Positions 1-9,530 are shown, counted from the first letter of the stretch. The stretch is 64,000 bases of DNA from Bacillus sp. 7884-1 (GCF_002272245.1 NZ_NPDD01000063.1:62001-126000); one strand, 5' to 3'. Translations and numbers: made by a program. Notes: generated by a model from the sequence alone, not told the origin.

Positions 1-994
1 CAAAACTGCAGGCTATGATGCCTGGATATCCATTATCATAACTGGATTAGCGATCCATATTATTATGTGGATGATACTAAAAATGCTAAGCATAACAAAT
101 GGTGACTTCATTACCATTCATACGTTTGTGCTTGGAAACAAACTAGGTAAAATGGTTAGTTCAATTTTTATACTTTATCTAAGTTTGTTCGCGGTTACAG
201 TCCTGAGAAGCTATATTGAGATTGTCCAAGTTTGGATGTTTCCAGACCTAGAAACGTTTTGGTTTGCGCTCGTATTTTTTTTACTGGTAATTTATATTGT
301 GAATGGTGGTTTTAAAACCATAGCAGGGATTGCATTTTTTTCAATCGTATTACCATTCTATATTGCCGTAATGTTTGTCGTCACGATTCCATATTCTGAC
401 TTTACCAACCTGCTTCCCATTTTTGATCATTCTGTCAAGGAGTTATTGCTTGCAAGTCGTGATATGTCTTTTACGGTATTAGGATTTGAAACTATATTGT
501 TTTATTATCCGTTTATACAAGAACAAGAAAAGTCTAAGAAATGGGTTCATCTTGGTCTTTTATTTACGACGGTGGTCTGCCTATATTTAGCAGTCTTAAC
601 TTTTGCCTATTTTTCGGAGGCCCAATTACAAAAAAATGTATGGCCGACTCTAACCATGTGGAAAATCATTAAGCTTCCCTTCGTTGAACGCTTTGAATAC
701 ATTGGAATCGCAAACTGGTTTTTAATTATTTTACCGAATGTTTGTATCTGCCTATGGTGTGCAAGTCGATTAGCGAAGCAGCTTTTCTCTATTCGCCAAA
801 AGGCAACGATTCCTACTATCTCTATTCTTTGTTTTATCGCTACCTGTTTCATGACTACAAGAGAACAAATCAATATGGTGACTGATATAACAGCAAAGGT
901 AGGTTTTTATTTCAATATGATTTACATTCCGATATTATTTGCAGGCACCTTAATAGCAAAGAAGGTGAGAAATCGTGAAAAAAACACTACTTAA
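1..994 (+). CDS. Spore germination protein, GerB (GerAB/GerKB) family, 5' truncated by window edge
   Basis: The reading frame is open from base 2, so the gene begins upstream of the window; the first in-frame ATG at 65 is internal. The visible part is a multi-spanning membrane protein with long hydrophobic segments and the 'GYDAWIS' region usual near the start of GerB proteins. GerB subunits belong to the amino-acid permease superfamily and sit in the spore inner membrane, where with GerA and GerC they form a nutrient germinant receptor. The 3' end overlaps the GerC-type gene by 20 bases, as in ger operons. The germinant cannot be told from sequence, so no gene letter is assigned. Confidence 0.9.
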   Translation, partial: KTAGYDAWISIIITGLAIHIIMWMILKMLSITNGDFITIHTFVLGNKLGKMVSSIFILYLSLFAVTVLRSYIEIVQVWMFPDLETFWFALVFFLLVIYIVNGGFKTIAGIAFFSIVLPFYIAVMFVVTIPYSDFTNLLPIFDHSVKELLLASRDMSFTVLGFETILFYYPFIQEQEKSKKWVHLGLLFTTVVCLYLAVLTFAYFSEAQLQKNVWPTLTMWKIIKLPFVERFEYIGIANWFLIILPNVCICLWCASRLAKQLFSIRQKATIPTISILCFIATCFMTTREQINMVTDITAKVGFYFNMIYIPILFAGTLIAKKVRNREKNTT

Positions 995-2054
995 ATCTAT
1001 AGGATACATTTGTCTTTCTCTCTGCCTAAGTGGATGTGTTGAAAAAGAAGTACTCGATGACATTAGCTTAATAGAAGGTATAGGCTTTGACTATATTGAT
1101 CAAAAAAACATTCTCGGGACAGTCCTTATCCCCGTCTACCTGCGCGACCAGGCACCTAAAAACAACACCTTCTCGGCTAAAGCCGAGTTACAAAAGTCAA
1201 TCCTCCAGGATATTCAACGGCAGGCGGCTGACCCGATTGTAACCGGAAGTCTTGAGGTTGTGTTATTTAGTAAGGAATTAGCAAATAAAGTAGGAATACT
1301 CCCATTGGTTGATGCTTTCCAAAGGGATCCTGGAGTGGGATCTGGCCTCTATTTAGCTGTGGTAGATGGAGAAGTAAAGGAATTGGTTAAAGGACAATAC
1401 GGGATAAGGGGTACTTCAACCTATATTTCTAATTTAATAGAGCATAACAGTAAAAATGAAGATCTGCCGAAAACAAATTTACAACGATTCCTTTCAGATT
1501 TTTATCAAGAGGGACAAACTCCCTACATCCCTCAATTAAAGCATCTATCTAATAAAAAAATGATAATTAACGGCATTTCTCTCTTTGCACACGGAAAAAC
1601 GGTCGATTTTATTACACCGAAGGAAATGTTCTTTTTTAAGCTTCTTGTAGACAAATACAGCGAAGGTATGCGCCGAGTCAAAATAGACAGTGGCGAAGCC
1701 GCCATAAGGAGCATTCGTTCCTCTCATAATTTCGAACTGACAAAAAGAGAGCCGTATGAGGTTACTATTCATATTAAAGTTAATGGAAACATCAATGAAT
1801 TTACTGGTCAGGACCTAACACCCAAAACGATGGGAAAATTACAAGTACAGTTTGAAAAGGAAATTGAAAAGGAATGTCTTAAGTTAATACAACGATTTCA
1901 AGAGAAAAAAATAGACCCAGTAGGAATCGGACATTTTGTAAAGACGCAGACCAGAAATTTTGATTTTAATAATTGGAGAGAAAAACAATATAAAGACCTT
2001 GTTGTAAAAATAAAACCGGAGGTAAAGATTAGTGAATCCGGTGTAATAGAATAA
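975..2054 (+). CDS. Spore germination lipoprotein, Ger(x)C family
   Basis: 359 aa, usual length for GerC. GTG start at 975 with an AAGGTGAG ribosome site 6 bases upstream. The N-terminus is a lipoprotein signal ending in the lipobox LSGC (Cys near residue 21), so the protein should be diacylglycerol-anchored on the outer face of the spore inner membrane. The rest matches the Ger(x)C layout, including the 'LIEGIGFDYI' opening and the C-terminal region ending in 'NNWREKQYKDL..KIKPEVKI'. It is translationally coupled to the GerB gene (20-base overlap). Role known for the family: the lipoprotein subunit of the GerA-type germinant receptor. Confidence 0.93.
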   Translation: MKKTLLKSIGYICLSLCLSGCVEKEVLDDISLIEGIGFDYIDQKNILGTVLIPVYLRDQAPKNNTFSAKAELQKSILQDIQRQAADPIVTGSLEVVLFSKELANKVGILPLVDAFQRDPGVGSGLYLAVVDGEVKELVKGQYGIRGTSTYISNLIEHNSKNEDLPKTNLQRFLSDFYQEGQTPYIPQLKHLSNKKMIINGISLFAHGKTVDFITPKEMFFFKLLVDKYSEGMRRVKIDSGEAAIRSIRSSHNFELTKREPYEVTIHIKVNGNINEFTGQDLTPKTMGKLQVQFEKEIEKECLKLIQRFQEKKIDPVGIGHFVKTQTRNFDFNNWREKQYKDLVVKIKPEVKISESGVIE

Positions 2055-2083
2055 CGAACCAAGTTAGAATCTTTCAACAAAAA

Positions 2084-2126
2084 AAGCAAGTAGACTTGTC
2101 CAAATTGAGATCCTGTCTACTTGCTT
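2084..2126 (-). terminator. Hairpin terminator of the aldolase operon
   Basis: A 12-bp perfect inverted repeat (AAGCAAGTAGAC at 2084-2095 and its complement at 2115-2126) with a 19-base loop. On the minus strand it is followed by a T-run, so it best serves the leftward aldolase operon. A second, weaker repeat (AGTGAAG/CTTCACT, 2138-2169) lies between it and the aldolase stop. Confidence 0.7.
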
Positions 2127-2224
2127 GCGCCAATCAAAGTGAAGCAAGAAAGCGAGTTCTCACTTCACTAAACTTTTAATTGTATTTTTGTCCCCTAATT
2201 AAATCTACTAATCTATTTTTTTAA

Positions 2225-3241
2225 TTAACGATTCTTACTTTTTGCAATTTCTGCAGCTACTTCAACGATCATATCCTCTTGACCGCCTACCACTTTACGT
2301 TTTCCTAGTTCAATTAAAATATCACGAGAATCTACGCCATATCTCTCAGCAGCACGTTTTGAATGCAGTGCAAAGCTTGAGTAAACACCCGCATAACCAA
2401 GAGTTAAACTGTCTTTTGTAATTTCTTGCGGCACTGGTAAAAGTGGTGCAATGATGTCTTCAGCTAAATCCATCATTTTATATAAATCTACCCCAGTTTT
2501 GATTCCCATCCTTTCACAAACTGCAACAAGTACTTCTGTTTGTGTATTACCGGCACCAGCTCCTAAGCAGCGAACACTGCCATCAATACGAGTAGCACCT
2601 TCTTCAATCGCTACAAGCGTATTCGCCATTGCTAATGATAAATTGTTATGACCATGGAAACCAATGTTAATGCCTACTGATTGTTTAAGGGCACGAATTC
2701 GTTCGCGAACTTGACCTGGAAGCAGGTAACCTGCTGAGTCTACTACGTAGACCGAATCTGCTCCATAGCTTTCCATTAATTTAGCTTGCTCAACTAGTTT
2801 ATTAACTGGAGCCATATGGTTCATCATTAAAAAGCCAACCGTTTCCATGCCTAGTTCTTTTGCATAGGCAATATGTTGTGGAGCCACATCCGCTTCTGTA
2901 ACATGTGTTGCGATACGAGCCATCTTAGCTCCTAAATTTGCTGCTTCTTTCAATTCATGCAAAGTACCGATACCCGGCAATAATAGGACTGCAATTTTGG
3001 ATTTATCTACAACGGAAACCGCAGCTTCGATTAATTCCATTTCATTTGTACGTGAAAGTCCATATTGTAATGATGATCCCGCTAAACCATCTCCATGAGA
3101 TACTTCGATGTATGGAACATTGGCATCATTCAATGCTTTTGCGACTTTTAGTACTTGATCTACTGTATATTGGTGAGAGACTGCATGACTTCCATCTCGT
3201 AAGGCAACCTCAGTGATAAGAATATCTCTTTCGTTTGTCAT
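2225..3241 (-). CDS. mhpE: 4-hydroxy-2-oxovalerate aldolase (DmpG/MhpE family)
   Basis: 338 aa. An HMGL-like TIM barrel plus C-terminal communication domain, as in DmpG. Visible motifs: 'EVALRDGSHAV' near residue 11 (Arg/Asp/His of the active site and metal site), 'GFHGHNNLSLA' (metal-binding His pair) and 'RCLGAGAGNTQTE'. Family reaction: cleavage of 4-hydroxy-2-oxovalerate to pyruvate and acetaldehyde, with acetaldehyde channelled to the partner dehydrogenase. That partner is the next gene upstream (23-base gap), which supports the assignment. No 2-oxopent-4-enoate hydratase or ring-cleavage dioxygenase is adjacent, so the physiological source of the substrate is unclear. Confidence 0.93.
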   Translation of the reverse strand: MTNERDILITEVALRDGSHAVSHQYTVDQVLKVAKALNDANVPYIEVSHGDGLAGSSLQYGLSRTNEMELIEAAVSVVDKSKIAVLLLPGIGTLHELKEAANLGAKMARIATHVTEADVAPQHIAYAKELGMETVGFLMMNHMAPVNKLVEQAKLMESYGADSVYVVDSAGYLLPGQVRERIRALKQSVGINIGFHGHNNLSLAMANTLVAIEEGATRIDGSVRCLGAGAGNTQTEVLVAVCERMGIKTGVDLYKMMDLAEDIIAPLLPVPQEITKDSLTLGYAGVYSSFALHSKRAAERYGVDSRDILIELGKRKVVGGQEDMIVEVAAEIAKSKNR

Positions 3242-3263
3242 TTTATTTTCCCCTTTCTACAGC

Positions 3264-4151
3264 TTAAACTGTTTCTTTCTTTAATAGATTTTTAGCAAAC
3301 TCTTCGGCAATTTTTACACCTGCAGCTGTCATAATATCTAGGTTTCCTGAATATTTTGGCAGGTAATCACCGGCACCTTCTACTTGAATAAAGATCGTTA
3401 CTTGATTTCCTTCGAAAATAGGTTCCGTACGAAGCTGATAGCCTGGAACATAGGATTGAACTACTTCTGTCATAACAGCAATGGATTTTCTGATACCTTC
3501 TTCGTCCATTTTCCCCTCTTCTACAAGGGTATACACTGTATCGCGCATCATGATTGGAGGTTCAGCAGGGTTTAAAATCATAATTGCCTTCCCTTTTTTT
3601 GCCCCACCAACTACTTCAATTGCACGAGATGTCGTTTCGGTAAATTCATCGATATTAGCACGAGTTCCTGGACCAGCACTTTTACTTGAAATGGTAGCAA
3701 CGATTTCAGCATACTCTACAGGGCTTATCCGGTTTACAGCGTGAACCATTGGGATTGTTGCCTGTCCGCCACATGTAATCAAATTGATATTATCTTTTTC
3801 TAAATGCTCGTTAATGTTAACAGCCGCGCAAACATATGGACCAACAGCAGCCGGAGTCATATCAATGACTTTAATACCTGCTTCTTTTAAAACCTTTGCA
3901 TTATAGAGATGCGCTTTTGCTGAGGTGGCATCAAAAACGATATCCGCTTTTAATTCAGGATCTGCTAGAAAACCATCAATTCCAGTAGCAACCCCTGCAT
4001 AGCCTAATTCTCTTGCACGACGCAGTCCGTCTGATTGCGGGTCAATCCCAATCACAGCAGTTAACTCTAAAATTTGCGAGCGACCAAGTTTAATCATTAA
4101 ATCCGTACCAATGTTCCCTGAGCCAAGAACGGCAACTTTAACTTTTGACAA
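3264..4151 (-). CDS. mhpF: Acetaldehyde dehydrogenase (acetylating), DmpF/MhpF family
   Basis: 295 aa. N-terminal Rossmann motif '[12 protein letters not shown]' (residues 7-18) and the catalytic Cys127 in '[15 protein letters not shown]'. Family reaction: acetaldehyde + NAD+ + CoA to acetyl-CoA, in a tight complex with the aldolase that receives its acetaldehyde. It is the first enzyme of the two-gene operon, and the IclR-type regulator lies 58 bases upstream on the same strand. It is somewhat shorter than the about 310 aa proteobacterial enzymes, but all core motifs are present. Confidence 0.94.
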   Translation of the reverse strand: MSKVKVAVLGSGNIGTDLMIKLGRSQILELTAVIGIDPQSDGLRRARELGYAGVATGIDGFLADPELKADIVFDATSAKAHLYNAKVLKEAGIKVIDMTPAAVGPYVCAAVNINEHLEKDNINLITCGGQATIPMVHAVNRISPVEYAEIVATISSKSAGPGTRANIDEFTETTSRAIEVVGGAKKGKAIMILNPAEPPIMMRDTVYTLVEEGKMDEEGIRKSIAVMTEVVQSYVPGYQLRTEPIFEGNQVTIFIQVEGAGDYLPKYSGNLDIMTAAGVKIAEEFAKNLLKKETV

Positions 4152-4209
4152 AATATTCTCCTCCTAGAAATTACTTTATTTTTGTATGTTTTCTTACTCT
4201 AGCTTCTTT

Positions 4210-4983
4210 TTAAAAGACATTACCTTTATAACCTAAAGATTTCGAAATCTCAGATGCAGCTTTCTTAATCCCTTCTATTACTTTAGGAAGTTTTTCTCCA
4301 TCAAGTCTCATTTTAGGAGCTGCACAGCTAATTGAAGCGATTACATTTCCTTTATGATTGAAAATCGGGGCGGCTATACATTTAAGTCCCAACTCGATTT
4401 CTTCATCATCGACAGCATACCCAGTCTCACGAACAGAAACTAAATGTTTTTTTATTTCATTAATATCAGTCATCGTGTACTCCGTAAATGCCTCTAAACT
4501 TGCTTCTGATAATAGCCTATCAACCTCTTTTTCACTTAAATGAGCAAGTATTGCCTTCCCCACACCCGTACAATGAACGGGTGCTCTTTTTCCAATATGA
4601 GAGTAAATAGTAAGAGCTCTTGGACCTTCTACTTTTTCAATATAAACAACTTCATCCCGTTGTAATGTAACTAAGTGAACGGTTTCATTTAATTCATCGG
4701 CTAAATCTCTAATAATGGGTCTTGCTATGTTCCCAATATCGAGATGTTTACCAACAAAGTTACCTAATGTGAAAAGTTTAATCCCCAGCTTATACTTCAA
4801 GTCCTCAGGATTTTGCTCGAGATACCCTCTATGTTCCAAGGTTTTAATAATTCCATGAACGGTACTTTTTGATAATTGAAGCTTTTCACTTATTTCTTTA
4901 ACACTTAGTTCTGGACTTGTGGTTAAAAACAATTCAAGGACATCAGCTGCCCTTTCAATCGATTGAATTAAACGTTCAGACAT
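4210..4983 (-). CDS. IclR family transcriptional regulator
   Basis: 257 aa from the ATG at 4983, chosen because AAGAAGGAAGAG lies just upstream; the longer frame to 5007 has no ribosome site. N-terminal winged helix-turn-helix (about residues 1-70, 'LSVKEISEKLQLSKSTVHGIIKTL') and C-terminal IclR effector domain (about 80-250, with 'GVGKAILA' and 'GLKCIAAPIFNHKGNVIASIS'). It precedes the acetaldehyde dehydrogenase and aldolase genes in the same direction and probably controls them. A perfect inverted repeat CGAACGgCGTTCG lies 28 bases upstream of the start, so autoregulation is likely. The effector is unknown. Confidence 0.9.
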   Translation of the reverse strand: MSERLIQSIERAADVLELFLTTSPELSVKEISEKLQLSKSTVHGIIKTLEHRGYLEQNPEDLKYKLGIKLFTLGNFVGKHLDIGNIARPIIRDLADELNETVHLVTLQRDEVVYIEKVEGPRALTIYSHIGKRAPVHCTGVGKAILAHLSEKEVDRLLSEASLEAFTEYTMTDINEIKKHLVSVRETGYAVDDEEIELGLKCIAAPIFNHKGNVIASISCAAPKMRLDGEKLPKVIEGIKKAASEISKSLGYKGNVF

Positions 4984-5010
4984 TCTCTTCCTTCTTTCGT
5001 TCACCATTAT

Positions 5011-5023
5011 CGAACGGCGTTCG
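5011..5023. promoter_or_regulatory. Candidate IclR operator
   Basis: CGAACGGCGTTCG is a perfect 6+1+6 inverted repeat, GC-rich in an AT-rich region, directly upstream of the IclR-type gene. Its role as the regulator's own operator is inferred from position and symmetry. Confidence 0.5.
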
Positions 5024-5124
5024 TAAATTTTTTAATCGATGCATTTATACTAACTCGCTTCTAATAGTATGTCAATACTATTCAATTCATTATTCTGAAA
5101 TACATGATTATTCCTTTTCTACAA

Positions 5125-5158
5125 AAATAAAAAAGAGCTCATCTTTTATTATGAGCTC
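5125..5158 (-). terminator. Terminator of the small HesB-like gene
   Basis: Perfect 8-bp stem GAGCTCAT (5135-5142) / ATGAGCTC (5151-5158), followed on the minus strand by TTTTTTATTTTTG. Confidence 0.88.
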
Positions 5159-5176
5159 CCATAAATCCATCGAATA

Positions 5177-5446
5177 TTAAATTACTTCAAACTGTTTAAA
5201 ACCTGTTTGATCCGGTATAAAATCTAGTTTTTTATTTCGAAAATAATGACATTCACCTTTGTCTATAATGAAATGCAGGTCCTCTTTTACTATTTCACTA
5301 TCATTATCTTGAATAGAGTCTTCTAAAGTTAATTTCACCTTCATAAAACAACTTTTACGCATTTGTAATCGAATATACTTACCTGAAACTGATAATTCCA
5401 ACCTATTTTGTACTTCTGCTTTTGCAGGATCTGTTAGAACAAACAA
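5177..5446 (-). CDS. Small HesB/IscA-like protein (tentative)
   Basis: 89 aa, good ribosome site (AGGAGG region upstream on the minus strand). The order of strands and the C-terminal 'FIIDKGECHYFRNKKLDFIP' recall the A-type Fe-S/HesB-like fold in the degenerate Bacillus members. It lacks the three conserved cysteines of true IscA; only Cys in 'KSCFMKV' and 'GECHY' is seen. It lies 20 bases downstream of the TetR gene and may share its transcript. Family assignment is from the overall pattern and is uncertain; the function is unknown. Confidence 0.45.
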   Translation of the reverse strand: MFVLTDPAKAEVQNRLELSVSGKYIRLQMRKSCFMKVKLTLEDSIQDNDSEIVKEDLHFIIDKGECHYFRNKKLDFIPDQTGFKQFEVI

Positions 5447-5466
5447 GTCAGAGCCTCCTTTTTATT

Positions 5467-6303
5467 CTACATCTTAAAAAAAATGCGCAGTAAATAAGAA
5501 ATCGATTTCATTTGTGGATGATTTCGAATATTTTCTAATAATCCCTTCACAATCGCTCTTGGTAAAGTTGGTTCAAGCAGCTCTTGTTTTAACAGTATTA
5601 ATGATTCTTGTTCAATTGACTCTTCCATTTCTACTAGTCCTTGTTGAATCATTTCAAGAATCTGTTCCTTCGTAACATCTTCATCCAGGGGTTCGCCAAA
5701 CATTTGGATAAGCTCTTTTGTAATAAAGGGGACTGTAGAATTTCTTGCAATTAGATTTGTTTTCTCCACTAACGATTGTGACAATAAGTCCAAATCTAAT
5801 GGTACGTTATAGAATAAAAATAGCTGAGAATACATGCTTATAAAGCCTTTGATACAAAATACTAAATCATATTTTATCTCTTTTACCTCATTTTCTCTAT
5901 ACAAACGCTCCACCATCGATAGAATCGTTTTGTCCATTAATCTGTCGTAGTAACGCATTTTCAAAATGAAATCTTGATTAAATGATCTAGATTGCTCTTT
6001 GATGAGAATTTTTCCAAAATCAGAATGCTTTTGAAAAGAGTTAAATATTGCATAAAAAAAATCATAAAGGAGATTTTGTCCATTATTTGCATTTCTGACT
6101 AGACAGTCAATATCAGAGGTGAATTGAATCATAAAGTGATCGATTATCGCAAAAATTAATTCATCCTTTGATTTAAAAGATAAATAGAAAGCACCTTTAG
6201 AAATACCGCAATGTTCTGTTATTTGTTGGACAGATGTAGCTTCAAACCCCTGTTTAGCAAAAAGCTCTATTGCTTTTTCCATAATTAATTGTTTTTTCAT
6301 CAT
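5467..6303 (-). CDS. TetR/AcrR family repressor, YerO-like
   Basis: 278 aa. N-terminal TetR helix-turn-helix (about residues 5-50, 'FAKQGFEATSVQQITEHCGISKGAFYLSFKSKDEL'), then a helical ligand domain. Two adjacent ATG codons follow an AGGAG site. It is divergent from the RND pump gene, and a TGAC-N6-GTCA inverted repeat lies between the pump promoter's -35 and -10 boxes, so it very likely represses the pump. In B. subtilis the RND gene swrC (yerP) has a TetR-type neighbour, YerO, of similar size; orthology is inferred from that pairing. Confidence 0.88.
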   Translation of the reverse strand: MMKKQLIMEKAIELFAKQGFEATSVQQITEHCGISKGAFYLSFKSKDELIFAIIDHFMIQFTSDIDCLVRNANNGQNLLYDFFYAIFNSFQKHSDFGKILIKEQSRSFNQDFILKMRYYDRLMDKTILSMVERLYRENEVKEIKYDLVFCIKGFISMYSQLFLFYNVPLDLDLLSQSLVEKTNLIARNSTVPFITKELIQMFGEPLDEDVTKEQILEMIQQGLVEMEESIEQESLILLKQELLEPTLPRAIVKGLLENIRNHPQMKSISYLLRIFFKM

Positions 6304-6329
6304 TTATACTACGCTCCTAGGTTCAATCA

Positions 6330-6358
6330 TTGACAGATGACCGGTTAGTCAGTATTAT
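6330..6358 (+). promoter_or_regulatory. Promoter of the RND pump with an embedded TetR-type operator
   Basis: TTGACA (6330-6335), 17-base spacer, TATTAT (6353-6358). Inside the spacer is TGACCGGTTAGTCA (6338-6351), an inverted repeat of TGAC/GTCA. Binding there would block RNA polymerase. The divergent TetR gene starts 27 bases away, so the site could also control the repressor itself. Confidence 0.72.
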
Positions 6359-6400
6359 AAGTAAATGAGCTAGATATGTCAATTAAGGGTAGGTGTAATT

Positions 6401-9400
6401 ATGAAAGGTTTAGTCAACTTTGTTCTAGGAAATAAACTAGCAGTATGGTTACTTACAATAATCATTACGGTATCTGGTATTTATTCAGGTACAAAAATGA
6501 ATATGGAGACAATACCAGATATTTCAATTCCATACTTAATGGTAATGGATGTTTATCCTGGGGCAACTCCAGAACAAGTAATGGAAGATGTCTCCAAACC
6601 TTTAGAAAAAGCGATAGAAAACTTAAAAGGTGTAAAATCCGTTTATTCCAATTCAAATGCTAACATGGCTAGTATGCAGGTGGAATATGAATACGGTGAA
6701 GATATGGATGAAGCAAATCGTGCATTAAAATCTGCTTTAGAGGCCGTGAAGCTGCCAGAAAATGCACAGGAACCAATTATTACAGCCATTAGCATGAATA
6801 TGATGCCGGTTGTCGCACTTAGTATAAGCAGTACAACAGAGGACATAGTTGAATTAACGTCAACCGTTGAGGATATTATTCTTCCAAAAATCGAGAAAAT
6901 TGATGGTGTTGCCTCTGCAACCATTACAGGTCAACATATTGAAGAAGTTCAACTTACGTATGACGAAGCAAAAATGGCTCAATATGGCTTAAAAGAAGAT
7001 ACTGTCAAACAAATGATACAAGCAAGTGACCTAGCGGTTTCATTAGGTCTTTACGAATTTGAAGAAGGCGAACAAGCTGTAGCAATAGATGGAAAGTTCA
7101 TGACCGCAGATGAATTAAAGGAAATGCTTATTCCTGTAACACCATCAGCAACACAACCTTTACCATTTGTGAAGCTTAGCGACATCGCTGAAATCGAGGT
7201 AGTTGGTAAAGTACAATCGATTTCACGTACGAATGGTGAAAATGCAATTGCCATTCAAATTGTAAAAGGTCAAGAAGCAAACACTGTAGATGTTGTAAAC
7301 AGTGTGAAGGATTTAATCGAGGAACAAAAGGAAAAAATTGATGGTCTTGTCATCGATGTATCACTCGACCAAGGTGCACCAATCGTAGAATCGGTTAAAA
7401 CGATGGTTGAAAAAGCACTATTTGGTGGTTTAATTGCCGTTTTAATTATCCTTTTATTCCTACGTGATATTAAATCAACCATTATTTCCATTGTGTCGAT
7501 TCCAGTTTCCATTTTCATGGCATTCCTGCTTCTTAACTGGATGGAGATTACTCTCAATATTATGACGCTCGGTGCCGTTACGGTTGCCATCGGCCGTGTA
7601 ATCGATGATTCAATCGTAGTAGTTGAAAATATATATCGACGTCTTCATTTAAAAGAAGAAAAATTATCAGGTCGTGCGCTTGTCCGTGAAGCGACAATCG
7701 AAATGTTCAAACCCATCCTGTCATCAACATTAGTAACGGTTGCAGTATTTGCACCTCTTATCTTTGTTGGCGGTATGGTCGGTGAGCTATTCATGCCGTT
7801 TGCATTAACGATGACATTTGCTCTTGGCGCTTCATTAATTGTTGCGATTACAATCGTTCCTGCGTTGTCTCACTTCTTATTTAAGAAAAAGTTATATAGT
7901 GAAAAAACAGAAAGCAGCCATAAAGAAGCTGGTAAATTAGCGAACTGGTACAAAGGCATCCTTGGATGGACACTTAACCATAAAGTGATTACCTCCGTTA
8001 TTGCGGTTGTGTTGTTAGCAGGAAGTTTGGCGTTAACACCATTAATCGGCTTTAGCTTCATGGGCAGTGAAGAAGAAAAGGTAATGTACTTAACGTACAC
8101 CCCAAAAGCTGGCGAGCTAAAGGATGAATCATTAGCAAACGTTGAAGCAGTAGAAGAAGAAATGCTAAAACGCGATGATATCGACATCGTTCAGATATCT
8201 ATAACCGAAAGTGGAGATCCGATGGCCGCAATGATGGGAGGCGGCGGAGATGGTGCGCTAATGTACTTAATCTTTGACCCAGAAATGGATAACTTCCCTG
8301 AAGTCCGCGAAGAAATTGAAGAGTATGTGTTTAATATTGGTCAAACAGGCGAATGGAAGAGTCAAAACTTCGCTGCTATGTCGATGTCTACAAATGAAGT
8401 TAGCTACACATTCTACAGTGAAGATTTAGATAAACTAAATGATGCTGTAAAAATGGTAGAAGGCGTTCTGAGTAAAAATGACGGCCTAGAAGATGTTTCT
8501 TCAAGTGCTGAGGAAGCATACGTTGAGTATACATTCAAAGTAGAACAAGATGAATTACTTCAGTATGGCTTAACGACCGGTCAAATCGTCATGATGTTAA
8601 ACCCGACAAAAACACAAGATGTATTAACAACGGTTGAAAAGGATGGTAATGAATTAGAAGTTATCGTTCAGCAGGAACAAGCTGCACAGCCAAAATCAAT
8701 TGACGATATTTTAGCAACACAAGTACCGACAGCACTTGGTACGACAATGCCGCTTTCAGAACTAGTAACAGTTGAAAAAGGTACAACATTAAATACCCTT
8801 GCACGCAGCAAAGGTGAATACTATGCAACGGTTTCAGGAACCATACTTGATAAGGATATTTCAAAAGCAACAGCTGAAATAGATAAAGAAATTGATAAAT
8901 TAGATTTACCGAAAGGTGTTACGATCGGAGTTGCCGGAGTTCAGGCAGATATGACCGAGACATTTACACAGCTTGGTATGGCCATGCTTGCAGCGATTGC
9001 GATTGTATACTTTATCCTAGTTGTAACCTTCCGTGAAGGTGTCGCACCGTTTGCCATCCTATTCTCATTACCATTTGCAGTAATTGGATCATTTGTTGGT
9101 TTATTAATCGCAGGCGAAACCATTTCTGTTTCTGTCATGATGGGTCTATTGATGTTAATCGGTATCGTTGTTACGAATGCCATTGTACTCGTTGATAGGA
9201 TTATTCATATGGAACGTGATGGTATGACTATGCGTGAAGCAGTACTAGAAGCTGGTGCAACTCGTCTGCGTCCAATCCTAATGACCGCTATTGCAACCAT
9301 TGGAGCATTAATCCCATTAGCCATTGGCTCAGGCGGCGGTGGTTTAATCTCGAAAGGTCTTGGTATTACCGTAATAGGCGGTTTAGCAAGTTCAACGTTA

Positions 9401-9484
9401 TTAACACTAATTGTTGTCCCAATCGTTTATGAAGTTTTATCTAAGATATTCAAGAAAAATCGTAAAGATATTGTAGAAGACTAA
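6401..9484 (+). CDS. swrC: RND efflux transporter permease, SwrC-like
   Basis: 1027 aa, usual length for Gram-positive RND (HAE1-like) transporters. Twelve membrane segments in two halves, each with a large extracytoplasmic domain; the proton-relay Asp pair is in 'VIDDSIVVVENIYRR' near residues 401-402. ATG start with AAGGGTAGG upstream. B. subtilis SwrC (YerP, 1065 aa) exports surfactin and is needed for swarming; the substrate here is not known. Expression is probably repressed by the divergent TetR protein. A stretch of Met and Gly residues ('MAAMMGGGGDG', near residue 609) lies in the second periplasmic-type loop. No membrane-fusion protein gene is adjacent, as is normal in Firmicutes. 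Confidence 0.93.
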   Translation: MKGLVNFVLGNKLAVWLLTIIITVSGIYSGTKMNMETIPDISIPYLMVMDVYPGATPEQVMEDVSKPLEKAIENLKGVKSVYSNSNANMASMQVEYEYGEDMDEANRALKSALEAVKLPENAQEPIITAISMNMMPVVALSISSTTEDIVELTSTVEDIILPKIEKIDGVASATITGQHIEEVQLTYDEAKMAQYGLKEDTVKQMIQASDLAVSLGLYEFEEGEQAVAIDGKFMTADELKEMLIPVTPSATQPLPFVKLSDIAEIEVVGKVQSISRTNGENAIAIQIVKGQEANTVDVVNSVKDLIEEQKEKIDGLVIDVSLDQGAPIVESVKTMVEKALFGGLIAVLIILLFLRDIKSTIISIVSIPVSIFMAFLLLNWMEITLNIMTLGAVTVAIGRVIDDSIVVVENIYRRLHLKEEKLSGRALVREATIEMFKPILSSTLVTVAVFAPLIFVGGMVGELFMPFALTMTFALGASLIVAITIVPALSHFLFKKKLYSEKTESSHKEAGKLANWYKGILGWTLNHKVITSVIAVVLLAGSLALTPLIGFSFMGSEEEKVMYLTYTPKAGELKDESLANVEAVEEEMLKRDDIDIVQISITESGDPMAAMMGGGGDGALMYLIFDPEMDNFPEVREEIEEYVFNIGQTGEWKSQNFAAMSMSTNEVSYTFYSEDLDKLNDAVKMVEGVLSKNDGLEDVSSSAEEAYVEYTFKVEQDELLQYGLTTGQIVMMLNPTKTQDVLTTVEKDGNELEVIVQQEQAAQPKSIDDILATQVPTALGTTMPLSELVTVEKGTTLNTLARSKGEYYATVSGTILDKDISKATAEIDKEIDKLDLPKGVTIGVAGVQADMTETFTQLGMAMLAAIAIVYFILVVTFREGVAPFAILFSLPFAVIGSFVGLLIAGETISVSVMMGLLMLIGIVVTNAIVLVDRIIHMERDGMTMREAVLEAGATRLRPILMTAIATIGALIPLAIGSGGGGLISKGLGITVIGGLASSTLLTLIVVPIVYEVLSKIFKKNRKDIVED

Positions 9485-9530
9485 TAAAAATATCCCTACA
9501 AGATGACGTCATCTTGTAGGGATTTTTGTT
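9485..9530. terminator. Bidirectional terminator between the RND pump and HrtA genes
   Basis: A 32-base perfect palindrome (ATCCCTACAAGATGAC at 9492-9507 and its exact complement at 9508-9523), with A-run before and T-run after, placed between convergent genes. Confidence 0.93.

Noticed and set aside
607-873. Minus-strand open frame inside the GerB gene
   Set aside because: Shadow of the germination gene; no ribosome site and no family resemblance.
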